From positions 8,948,001-9,012,000 of the forward strand of contig NC_135566.1 of the NCBI RefSeq assembly GCF_964340395.1: a DNA stretch of 64,000 nt. Reading direction: 5' to 3'. Numbering within the stretch: position 1 is the stretch's first letter; every line of letters starts with the position of its first letter. The notes under the pieces are model-generated. The model was given only the letters and a program-made list of their open reading frames with translations. It was not told the DNA's origin and searched no databases. Of this stretch, positions 1 to 56,515 are shown in pieces. A program made the position numbers and the translations under genes. This DNA comes from Glandiceps talaboti (Eukaryota; Hemichordata; Enteropneusta; Spengelidae).

Positions 1-357
1 ACAGCGAGTAGCGAGGCTTGGGCCAGGGTTTTGCAGCGGCGAGCATCAGCAGATTTGTTTGTTAACCCTATGGATTTAACCTTTAAATAGGCCAGCACTG
101 TAGATTGGAAACCACAACAATGGAAGCGTCTATTTTCATGCAGGTTGAGAGGGAGGGTGTTTGTGGGTAGAACATTACACGTGTACATCGTGCACAACAA
201 CAAGACCGAATACTTCTAAGTCGGTTATTTGGCATCTTTTCATCGTTAGGAATGTAAGCACTCAACATATTGTTTTATACATATGTAACATTCAGCTATT
301 TAAAATCCACTTTAGTCACTCGGTATTTAATATCACCTATATTCAGTATAAAAAGTC
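1..357. other. Left edge, no gene seen
   Basis: No coding exon, RNA gene or strong repeat is supported here. The short ORFs present lack splice context or recognisable protein character. Confidence 0.4.
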
Positions 358-790
358 TTAGGGATGAGATCAATAGTTCAGTGTAGGATAAAAAAGCTAA
401 ATCCTTATACTTAGGCCTCAGACCCCCCTTCCCCCTTCTTAACTAAATTGGCTCAACTTACAATTGCTTCAAACCGTACAATCAATTTCAAATCAGTATA
501 TAGTAGTATGTAGTGTATGAATGTGAAGCCGGTATGTAGTGAGTAAAAAATGTTGTTGTTTTTTTGCTGACACTTTACTTTATTTGATTGTCATACATGT
601 ACTTCGGCAAAAATCCTTCCATTTCTCAATTCTTTCATTTTTTAAGGAAACATTTGCATTTAGGGGTACAAAACATTCATTAAAAGTAAAAGTGATTTTG
701 TTAGATGAGAACTAAAATGGCTCAAACCCCCCATCCCCAAAGTATAAGAATTTAGATTTTTGTCCTTGAACTATTGATCTCGCCCCTTAC
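358..790. mobile_element. MITE-like element with terminal inverted repeats
   Basis: The left end (from about 358) and the reverse complement of the right end (to about 790) share GAGATCAATAGTTCA, then CTAAAT and CTTATACTT in the same order, over about 55 bp with roughly 80% identity. TTA abuts both ends and could be a short target duplication. The interior has no ORF, so this would be a non-autonomous DNA transposon of unknown superfamily. Confidence 0.6.
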
Positions 791-1849
791 GACCCGAAAA
801 GTCGAAAGTGGGCATGTCAATCTGCTTGTTGAAAATACTGACTTGTGGACTTACAGATTGTTTTGGAGACCGATAATATCTAGACCCAACAGCTAGCCCA
901 ATCCGTGATAATTATTCGCAGTGACAGTACGGAGACGGATCGCTTTTAAGTATATGACGTAAAAAATACATTTAAGGCATGTTTATGCATCATCACACCA
1001 AAACACGAAATCTTATCAGAGAAGGGTAACAGCACTTGGATATCGGAGAGCATATCAATCACTTGAAGGGTCAATTGCTAGGAATTTATTATAGCAGAAA
1101 CACTATACCCTGACCTTGACTCAACTATGACATATTTGTCTGTGGTGGCTGGCAAGTTGTCACTCATCTTGTAAGACTTCTGCGTTATCTAATAAGTGTA
1201 TACATAAGTGTTTATAATCCACCTTTACAAATATCAAAGGCCTGTCAGATTTTTCAGACTTTGTTATGTTTTATCCGAGTTCAGAAAAAAAACCAGAGTA
1301 AAGGTAATTGGTAAGTTGCTGAATAAACGAATACTTGTTCCAAAAAAATCCCATCAGGTATTTTAAAGATTTCATTTTTTGTTTCAAATAATCTCAGAGA
1401 TTTAATGCTGTGGCCTTTATCTTTTTAAATTCAATTTTGGGAATTATTCATGGAAAAAGGCTATATAAAAACGAACAGTATTATTATCAATATCACTGTA
1501 AGTAACAAAACGACATTTTAATCATGTTAATGTTAATACACTTTTATCTATATATGGCTCGATCCCTGCATTATCAATTGATTGATGTATGTTTGCTCAC
1601 ATGTCAAACCTTGCAAAACTCCCTATATTGTAATGGTTTATTCCATTTCACCTGTTTCAATAAATTTATTCGATTATCATATTGCTGTCATGTGCCAAAT
1701 CTTTCACATGCTAGATATATTTTCTCTATTTGAGTCAAGAGCAGTTGTTTCCCCACAGGGAAGAGCGCAGTGTCTTATATAGTGTACTGGCATCAGTCTT
1801 GTCAGCCATAACAGTCGGACAACTGAAAATTTCTTGCTGTGCTTGCAAG
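791..1849. other. Upstream flank of the mucin-like gene
   Basis: About 1 kb without a supported exon. It should hold the promoter and 5'UTR of the plus-strand gene that starts coding at 1850. Apart from a TATA-like box at 1462, nothing stands out. Confidence 0.4.
1462..1469 (+). promoter_or_regulatory. Possible TATA box
   Basis: TATATAAA lies about 390 nt upstream of the ATG at 1850. This fits only if the 5'UTR is a few hundred nt. AT-rich flanks make chance occurrence easy. Confidence 0.25.
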
Positions 1850-1931
1850 ATGAAGAAATCACAGTACACGAGATTTATGGTTCCTTCGATTATGACAATC
1901 ATATTTTGTGAAATATTCGTAACAGCAATCG
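1850..1931 (+). CDS. Exon 1 of mucin-like type I membrane protein (signal peptide)
   Basis: The exon encodes MKKSQYTRFMVPS followed by a hydrophobic stretch ending VTAIG: a basic n-region and hydrophobic core as in a secretory signal. It ends at a consensus donor (G|GTAAGT) in phase 1, which matches the phase of the acceptor at 4042. An in-frame ATG at 1730 exists upstream, but starting at 1850 gives a normal signal peptide. A 27-nt in-phase mini-exon is possible at 2297-2323. Family unknown. Confidence 0.65.
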
Positions 1932-2296
1932 GTAAGTATGAAAATTGTTATGTTAGTTTTAATCAAAATATAAAAAAAAAAATTTCTTACGTGTATTTTC
2001 ATAAAAATACCCTTTCGTTTTACTTAAATTTTTGAATTAAATTTGTTTTCTCGATAAATAATATCTTTCTATTCGATATGTAATTTTTATTTAGCAATGT
2101 TTACTACCTAGTATTTTTTGTGTGATATATAATGGGATTTAATTTTTATTCATGTTAAAGTGTCAAGTTCTCATATCATCCTGACTTATGTATACTTAAC
2201 CACTACTTACAATTAACTGAACTTAAACCTGGTATTAGGATATAACTTATACATGATCTGATGACGTAATTTATTATACGTATAAAAAATGTACAG

Positions 2297-2323
2297 GAAC
2301 TCCCTACTATGCAATCAACAGTT
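2297..2323 (+). CDS. Possible mini-exon of mucin-like gene
   Basis: A stretch starting after tgtacag and ending before GTAAGA reads GTPYYAINS in phase 1-1, so it could be included without disturbing the frame between 1931 and 4042. A longer version to 2361 would break the phase. There is no independent support. Confidence 0.2.
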
Positions 2324-3871
2324 GTAAGAATGCCAGAACACATGTTGTAATATCAAAGAAGGTATGAATCGACATTAACATAAAAACGAGAGTAATAGAT
2401 CGACCTTTTTGTAAGTATTTTCACGTAAACAAAGAGTTTATAAACTCAGCTTGTGCCATTTTAAATTTGTCACGTGGTTTTTCAAATAGCTATATCTATA
2501 AGACAGGAAGGTTTTGACTTCGTTTGTATACCACAACACCTATTCAGCCCACAAAAATATGCTTTTTCAAACGTTAGATTGGCGCAGTCAAAATGTAGGG
2601 TTTTAATAATCTAGACTTCATCATTTTTGTGGAAATATACAGCTCCATGTTGGGTTCAAAACGATTTTGATATATGGTTATTTCTGGAAACTTATTTTAT
2701 GAACTAACTTCCTATCTGTGAGGATTACTTTAAATTTAAACATGTTACAGAACATTCCGTGTTTGTTCACTCGCATAAGTGAAGCATTGATTGTGAAAAA
2801 TCCGTATGTGACTGTACACTTAGGTGGATTAGGTCGTTCTAGTGAAATATAATATATCTGTAGGTGTCCTGAGACCTACTCATTGTTTGAGAGACAACGT
2901 GTAATTTGTAATTATACTGAAACTCGGTATTAGGTAGAACAATCACCTTGTGAAGTTCAAACCTTAAGAACGTTAAATTTGCAATTCGTTATTTTGGAAC
3001 AGTTATTTTAATAACTTGGGTATCAGGATGTGAAGACGTTGAGTAATTTTTTTATCAATCCTCTCTCGGGACACCCATTGTAAGATATGTCCATTGTGGG
3101 TAGCTTCTTAAAGATAACCGATGGGGCACCGTCTTTGTCACCTTGGAAATTGCACAGTGCTACACGGAGTCTCTCGACAATCCACTAATTAATTTAAGTA
3201 GTCGGCCACTATAAACTATCACAGAGATCTATAGAGCTTTGTCAGGATATTTTTATACCTTCTTCTTACGTTCTGACAGTCGACGTGTTTGTGGCAACAA
3301 GTGTTGGCTTTGATCCTACGTACACTCTGTATCAAAGCCCGAGGTAAAGTCTGTTTTTTGCCAGATTTAGAATAAAGAGCACATTCGTTAGGGAATTTCT
3401 TGTCTCGTAGTCGTCTGCAGCTCATATGAGAATTTTTCCAACTCGTGTGAGATGCATTTATTAATTACACGTGTGGTATTGTAATACAGCCCGTTTCAAT
3501 TCACCTTTCAACGAATCTGTTTGATACAACCACTCAGAAACTACTAAGACACTGCATGATCACTAGCTCTTGGTACAATTTCTCTATCATGAAATAAAAC
3601 CATTAAACATACTACAACTAGATGCAGACATGTTGACGTCAATGTTTTGGCGTCTGCATTTGATGTATGTATGGTGACGCTTCAGTTTATTTCATTTAGA
3701 CACAATTAATGTTGCAAAGAACTGTATTCATTCAATCTTGCTATCTTAAAGTTTGTATTAAACAGAGCCGTAACGGTAACTTTACAAAGGATGTAATCTC
3801 ATGACAGACGGAAGGTTTGTTCACGACAGGCTTAAATCCTTGCATGCCGCAAAATAGATCCTTTAATGTAT

Positions 3872-3912
3872 GATACACAAGATACACATGTACGTGTATC
3901 TTGTTGTGTATC
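3872..3912. repeat. Inverted repeat (hairpin)
   Basis: GATACACAAGATACAC is followed after a 6-nt loop by its near-perfect complement GTGTATCTTGTTGTGTATC. It directly precedes the LINE-like tail and may be part of that element's 3'UTR. Confidence 0.6.
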
Positions 3913-3929
3913 TGTTATAATTGTATTAT

Positions 3930-4016
3930 TTTTGTACTTTGTGAATTGTTGTACTGCTGGCAGTGTCCCAATTTCCCCTTGTGGGATCAATAAAGTATTT
4001 ATTATTATTATTATTA
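3930..4016 (+). mobile_element. LINE-type 3' end fragment
   Basis: The segment contains CAATTTCCCCTTGTGGGATC then AATAAAGTATTTATT and a run of ATT units. This 'TTTCCCC..GGGATCAATAAAGTATTT + short tandem tail' form is typical of CR1/L2-group retroposon 3' ends. No coding part remains. The clade is inferred from the tail only. Confidence 0.5.
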
Positions 4017-4041
4017 AAATAGAAATGTGATTATATTACAG

Positions 4042-4793
4042 ATTTCCCCACGACAACCGGAGAAGCAACAACAATCGAATCTACAGCAAGCCTACCAAAA
4101 CATTTCTCAACAAGTGCTACGCAAACTGTTGAGAAACCCCCAACGACGGCCACTATGACTCAGCCAACAGCGAAATCTATGGTTACCATACATCCATCCA
4201 CAGTTCAATCGACTATACCTACTACCACACAGTCTGTAGTCTATATTCCTCACATGCAGACACCTTTACCAGGAGAACCACTAACACCATCCTCGATGCA
4301 ATCTGAAAATTCTGAAATGATGTCAACGACTCAAGCTACGCTCGATATGTCTGATGAAATAACGCTTCCGCCAGTCGCAGAAACCACCAACCCTCCTGTC
4401 ATCTATAATCCCCCTACAGGCACACCTTTGCAAACAGAGCCACTAACAACGTCACTGATGCAATATGATATGACATCAGCAACAGAAAATACACCTGAAA
4501 TTTCTGACGAAAACACTCCTCTGTCTGTCACAGCAAATACATATTCATCTACATCCAAAGTCGACGTTGAGATATCTAAATCGTCATCAGATGACCCAAA
4601 AGAACAGAGAAACACGGTCAAAGACATGATTATTCGTCAGTTGCCAAGTTCCTTGTTTGCATCACTACTGTTCCTTATTTCAAGTACCCTAATTATAATC
4701 GACCTTATCGTTTACACTAGACAAAAACTCACCGTTCGTGTCAAGAGAAGGGATGCAATACCACTGATGAACATGAAAATTGGGAAGACATAA
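4042..4793 (+). CDS. Last exon of mucin-like type I membrane protein
   Basis: Joined to exon 1 (G|AT in phase 1) it gives a 277-aa protein. The ectodomain (residues about 28-228) is rich in Thr, Ser and Pro and carries two repeats of about 50 residues (about 93-142 and 146-193) sharing VxYxP...TPL..EPLT.S.MQ and SDE.T.L.V. A hydrophobic helix (about 231-252, LFASLLFLISSTLIIIDLIV) is followed by a basic tail (RQKLTVRVKRRD). The exon starts after ttatattacag and ends with TAA. It looks like a small cell-surface mucin or stalk protein; no enzymatic domain and no named family recognised. Confidence 0.75.
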
Positions 4794-4813
4794 ACGAATA
4801 ACTTACCTAGAGG

Positions 4814-5370
4814 ACACACTGTGATAATAGTGGCGTTATAATCCATGATCATTAGGGGTACCCCCAATAAAATGTACTCCCAGAGTAAGTGTCACCACAG
4901 AACATACTATACCTTACCTGTTCTTTTTGAAAATTATACCCTTCTTCATACATTATGACTTACTCGTAATATCGTACAAAGACCTAGAGTGCATGCAATA
5001 CGCGTGTTTCGAATTTGACTGCAATCGGGGGGGGGGGGGGTCAACATTGTGTGAAATGATACGGGACGGGCGGCTCCTCTAAGACCTACAAACCAAAACT
5101 GTCATACCACACACACAAAAAGGATACCCTTTTTGATAACAATTGTAGCATCGCACAGAGTAAATGCTATGGAATGCTGTTTGCAAGAACACGACACTGT
5201 GATAATAGTGGCGTTGTAATCCATGGTCACTAGCTAGGGGTACTGAATAAAACAGACTTCGTATAATACAAAAGTAACCTTAAGTGTCACCACAGGACAT
5301 ACTATACCATACCTGCTCATTTTGAAAAGGATACCATTCCCCATACATAATGACTAACTGGTAATATTGT
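4814..5370 (+). repeat. Tandem duplication of the 3' flank
   Basis: Segments about 4814-4980 and 5193-5370 align in direct orientation. They share ACTGTGATAATAGTGGCGTT, GTGTCACCACAG and ACATACTATACC at corresponding positions, with scattered substitutions and small indels. The second copy keeps its own AATAAA (near 5247), so the gene may have two polyadenylation regions. A poly-G run lies between the copies (about 5029-5040). Confidence 0.7.
4866..4871 (+). terminator. Poly(A) signal of mucin-like gene
   Basis: AATAAA lies 73 nt downstream of the stop codon at 4793, a normal spacing for a short 3'UTR. Confidence 0.6.
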
Positions 5371-6725
5371 ATACTCTGCACAGCAATGAATCACATGTGG
5401 GTAAATGTATTTATGCAGCCATACACATAATACAATGAATCCAATCAGATACATTTTTATGTCCGCACCCAGAAATCAGCGCCCCCAGTGCGACCACGAT
5501 TTCAGCCTCTTGCTGTACTACTTCTGGATGCAACCTAGCCCTAATTAAAGTATATAATGTCTTAATTATTGGTATTTTAACAATTTTCAGGGAATATATT
5601 GTTGGTTGTCTGATCGAAAAATCAATACTCCAGTTACAGTTAGTGCATCTTTAAGGATGCCTTACATATCTCTATAGTTTTACAATTGATACATTGTACA
5701 CTACAACTCAGTTAAAATAGTAAGTGTACAAATTCATACACGAAGAATACTTGTTGATGTAAAGAGAAATAATTCTTTTATTGTAAACTGTAAACTGTAA
5801 CTTATTAAATCGTAAAATTCTTCGCAGCATATATTAATATGTATGTATCTGCCCTCCCTCCCTCTCTAATATTTCTTGTATTTCTTGCTTCGATAGTTAT
5901 TCTTATTATATGAAAATATCTCTTGCAAAGTTACAAAAGTAAACTTTCTGTGCACCACTGTACAACTGACCCTTACTTTGGTATATGTTATGTTATTGAC
6001 GAGTCACATGTAATTTGTGAAATCCTGACGAGTTTCTATTTTTGGATGCACAGTTTTCAATTAACCTTTTCATATACACATCATGCAAACACGTTATGTA
6101 CTTACCATCCAATATCGTTGTATTGCATTTAGGCTGTTGAACATTTTTTTCCCATCTAAACACACACACATTTGCCAATAGCTGATCCGATATACTTCAT
6201 GACTACTTTATGACATCGAGAGTAAATTATAATTGTAAATCACACAAAAATTCTCCAAATTCTCCAGTTACAACTATTCCAACTGCAAAATACAGATGTT
6301 GTGTACAGATTCATACATGCACGTAAATGTATTTGTCGTCAATAACCTTCATTGTGTACTGCATCGCTATAAGAACACGACGCCAGTTAGTTGGGGGTGT
6401 ATTCATATTGTATGTGCTTTTATCAAACATATACATGTAGGGAAATGGATAATTTAGTATTTACGGTTTGGATGAATGTATATAAATTTGTCATTCACAT
6501 GAGTATTATAAATAAAACCATCTCTTTAATTTGTGTTTTCATTCGCATCAGTTATTGATAACAATATTGTTCCGTAATCAGGATGAGTAGTTTGAAAACT
6601 GAACAGCTACTCTGAGAGACGAATTAGCTTCAGAGACGTCAACCACTCTTTAAATATGACTTATCATATTTTAATTTCCATTTTATAATTTAACAATATA
6701 AATAAATGACATAAAGTAATCACCG
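5371..6725. other. Gene-free interval
   Basis: No exon, RNA gene or repeat boundary is supported. Short ORFs here have no splice context and no protein-like composition. Confidence 0.4.
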
Positions 6726-6726
6726 A

Positions 6727-6793
<67 letters not shown>

Positions 6794-6882
6794 GCATCAA
6801 TATCAACAACAATAATAACACCAGCAACAACAGCAGCATCAACATCGTCATCATCATCATCATCATCATCATCACCAACATC

Positions 6883-6922
<40 letters not shown>

Positions 6923-6937
6923 TCATCATCATCTGCA
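6726..6937. repeat. Trinucleotide microsatellite
   Basis: Mixed CAG, CAA and CAT triplets over about 210 bp. The long poly-Val, poly-Leu and Asp readings of this stretch are artefacts of the repeat. Confidence 0.95.
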
Positions 6938-7134
6938 GCATAACCAGCGTAGATTCTGAAGAGTTGAGTCATTGCTGTCTAATTTCACATTTCCCAGTCT
7001 GAGTTTTGTAAAATGTCTTTGCTTTTTTGATTAATACAAATATGCTGTTTAACATTCACCTAGCCTGTGTACACTGAATAAAAGAATACATCACACTATA
7101 TATGGCAGTGGAATCTAAACAAAAAACTGCACAA

Positions 7135-7146
7135 AGTGTGTGTGTG

Positions 7147-7230
<84 letters not shown>
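7135..7230. repeat. (TG)n/(TA)n microsatellite
   Basis: A short TG run followed by about 39 TA units. It is abutted on the right by a short unique block containing GAGCTGTCGTCAGACAGCT, a small inverted repeat. Confidence 0.95.
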
Positions 7231-7233
<3 letters not shown>

Positions 7234-8219
7234 GCCAGGAGGCATTCCTCTCCTATTAGAAGCGAGCTGTCGTCAGACAGCTACTCGTCTGCTACAACCT
7301 CAGACACTACAACAGTGTTTCTATAAAGTAGGCAAATGATTTAAAGGGGTTGATAAACTCATCCAGTCAGCACTGACACATGCAACGTCACTCAACAACG
7401 TCATTCTGCAGCTATAATCAGCCTTCATTTATTTCTCTTGGTTATAGTATTGCTAATTTGATGTAGGACTGTGCTGTTTTGACAGTTCGTCAACTTTGTC
7501 AGAAGTTAAGAATACACTACTTTTAGCCCACAACAATATACTATCGATAAAAAAGAATTTTTTTTAACGTTTTAGATATACAGATAACAAAATAACAAGA
7601 TAATAATACTTGATTATATTGATAATGAATTTTGTCCTTGTATCCACTGCAAACATTATAAAAAAAGTCACTCAGTAGGCCCCTGTTAAATCATGACTTT
7701 CATTAAAAAGTATGCTCACGAGCAATTATTTCTTTTACCTATACATTTGTCTCTACCAAGGTAATATTGAAACAATGGGTTAATAATATAATTATATCAA
7801 AATTCTTTCAAAACTTTTAATTGGCTCCCATAGTGCATTTATCGTGTTTCGTAATGGCAAACATTTAGTACATTGTATCTATACCATTAAGAAGTCCGTA
7901 TATTTCTGTTGTCGAGTTCAGGTTCGTGAGTGTTTTTGTTGTTTCTGTTTTAAGAAATTAGAAGGGTAGGCATTTGAGTTGTAATTTTTATTTGAATCTT
8001 TTGAACAAAGAAAAGGTTCATTTCAGAAGTCAATATTTTGACATTGGTTGATCTTTTAAGAATAAAAACCCTTCTACATTTTGTAAATAGACTGCTCCAC
8101 CAAAATGAATGTTTAAGCATTATTTATAGCTCGGTTAAAACAGTAGAAATATGTAACATTGTGTATATTAAGAGCAAATGCAACCTCACTATATAACAAT
8201 AAACCCGATTACATCACAT
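7231..8219. other. Intergenic space between convergent genes
   Basis: This interval separates the plus-strand mucin-like gene from the 3' end of the minus-strand giant gene. I see no exon in it. Confidence 0.4.
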
Positions 8220-8225
8220 TTTAAT
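8220..8225 (-). terminator. Possible poly(A) signal of giant gene
   Basis: ATTAAA on the minus strand lies 22 nt past the TAA at 8248-8250. It is the common variant signal, but the spacing is short. Confidence 0.35.
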
Positions 8226-8247
8226 ATGATGAAATATTTGGAATAGT

Positions 8248-54403
<46,156 letters not shown>

Positions 54404-54471
54404 GTTGTCTAGTTTGTGACCCTTCCCTCAACGAAGATAATTGTTCATAGCCGTGTGTACATACGGTAGAC
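54404..54471 (-). promoter_or_regulatory. 5'UTR part of exon 1
   Basis: 68 nt between a plausible acceptor (tgtatttcag|GTCTACC) and the ATG, with no upstream in-frame start. It implies an unseen non-coding exon and promoter upstream (above 54472). Confidence 0.35.
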
Positions 54472-54640
54472 CTGAAATACAATGTAATTAGGGAGCCGTC
54501 ATTATTTATGACGGAGGGGGGGGGGGGTCGGTCGGAGGAATTGCTTTGAAAATCTAAAAAAATTGAGTAACACCCCTTCCTGGCTCGAAACTTTTTTGTA
54601 ACCCCAACAGCCGTATTTTTACCTTCCGTAAGGCGTGGAA

Positions 54641-54641
54641 A

Positions 54642-54699
<58 letters not shown>
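54641..54699. repeat. (TG)n microsatellite
   Basis: About 29 TG units just upstream of the giant gene's first coding exon. A poly-G run lies nearby at about 54519-54528. Confidence 0.95.
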
Positions 54700-54700
<1 letters not shown>

Positions 54701-55508
54701 GCCATTTTCTAAAGAAACGGTTCGATGAATTCGAACGATATTTGATAGACGTGTTCCGTAGGGTAATGGCAAGAACTGAATAGGTTTTGGTAAACATTCC
54801 ATGAATATTAATGACCAATTTGCGTAATTAATGGCTTTAGGTAATTAGGCTATATATGGAGAGTGCACTCTTCAAATTCAATATAATTTTGTCCATTTAT
54901 TTGCGATACCTAAGCACATCTGTTCTGAAAATATTATCGATGTAGCTTTCAGTTTAAATAAGATATTGGCATTTTTCGGTAATCACACTAGTAGAAAAAA
55001 TAGTACAGTTTACGACACTTTCCGTACTATAGTTCAGATTGAGTTCAATTCTGTACTTTTATGCTGATGAGGTGGACGTTTCTGTACTTTCCCATTAGCG
55101 CCTGTCTAATCGGATTATACTCGATCTGAAAAATAGTTCAGATTGCGAGTCGGAAGTGATTTGAATACATTTGCATTTAGTTCAGAATATATTCATGAGT
55201 TCACCCCCATAACCGGGCAGTAAACAAATGAATATTCAAATCTATCTCGCCTGCATGTGATTCAAGGCGTGTACACTAATTGTTTGACCCACAGAAAACT
55301 AACAGTAACACTATTTAGTTAGTTAGTTGTCTGTGTTTGACCACATGAAGGCGGAGGGGGAGGGTGCAAAAGAAAAGGGTTACACACATGTACAGTGTAT
55401 GATATGATGAGAGCTACATTTAATGTACATGTACATACGAACTGACATGTATACGTACATGTACAACTACGCTAGCATGTAAACGTTAGCAAAAACTCTT
55501 ACTACTAC

Positions 55509-55540
55509 CTCAGACCACTAAAATACTAGAGTGGTCTGAG
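55509..55540. repeat. Perfect 11-bp hairpin
   Basis: CTCAGACCACT ... AGTGGTCTGAG with a 10-nt loop; same stem sequence as at 51472. Confidence 0.7.
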
Positions 55541-56468
55541 CTACTACTACTTGCAAAAAGTATTTACAAGCATTTCCATGTAGGTCAATGAAATATCACC
55601 TATGTGGGTTATACTTCAATAGTCGGTCAAACAGCGTAAAGGTCTACATTCTACAATGACAGACATGATTGTTCAACTCGGTGCGATCTAAGATGAATTC
55701 ACGGTGTATATTTGGTTACGTCGCCTTTGAATTGATGATGACGACTCGTCCGACCTAGACTGTTCTGGTCCAGTTTCAAGTGAAAGTCAGAATTATCACG
55801 GTGCCATTGATTATACTAACTGTGATGAAACTCGCCCACTCTAGTCTCTATGACTTCATTAGCCCCAAAATGCAAGAACTTAATAATGGTATTGTAAATC
55901 GAAGTTCATGCATGCTCTGACTGTCGCCTGTTTTTTGTTTTCTTACATTTTATACAATTTTGAATTGTTAGCTTTGTATTTCCTGCATTAATGTTGAAAA
56001 CTGGTCTTTTTACTGTGCGTCTTCAATGCGCAGGTAAAATAGTGTGTTAATCTAGCATCGTGAGTACGCGCTCGCTTATGGTTTCGCATACCTTGAACTG
56101 CCTGTCATTCAGTATTGTTTTAGCCTATTTATTTCTAAAGAAAAATGGTCTGTAAAGGGACTGCTTTAGTTGTCACAGTGCCTTTGTGGATTTATAAATC
56201 GATTTATGACAAGTGAGTCTACCTATTTTTTTTCCGACCCACTCAGTCAAGGAGTGCGATACACCAATCACCGTGTATTTAGCTTTGTATACAGTGTATG
56301 GATAATAGCAAGTTTCGGGACTGAAAAATCATAAATTGTTTGTTAGACTTATTTTTTATTCAATGTAATCTGGGTTGATTGGGAATTTTCAGATATCAGG
56401 ATTTAAACCTCGGATTTCAACTCAGAAAGGCTATATTTTTTGCCTCAGTCTGAATTATATTAGTAGAA

Positions 56469-56515
56469 CTCTCACCAACGTTCCCAATGTGAAGTGATCT
56501 GAAAGTTGGTGAGAG
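56469..56515. repeat. 11-bp hairpin
   Basis: CTCTCACCAAC and GTTGGTGAGAG pair perfectly around a loop of about 25 nt. Confidence 0.6.

Larger units (their letters stand above)
1932..4041 (+). other. Intron of mucin-like gene
   Basis: A 2.1-kb intron between the signal-peptide exon and the stalk exon, with donor GTAAGT and acceptor ttatattacag. It contains a possible 27-nt mini-exon (2297-2323), a hairpin (3872-3912) and a LINE-type 3' tail (about 3930-4016). Nothing else is supported in it. Confidence 0.55.

Noticed and set aside
6664-6972. Minus-strand ORFs rich in Val/Asp and Leu/Met
   Set aside because: They are translations of a CAG/CAA/CAT microsatellite with no splice context.
7240-7320. 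Possible SINE or tRNA-like block beside the (TA)n tract
   Set aside because: No paired A and B boxes or cloverleaf could be found.
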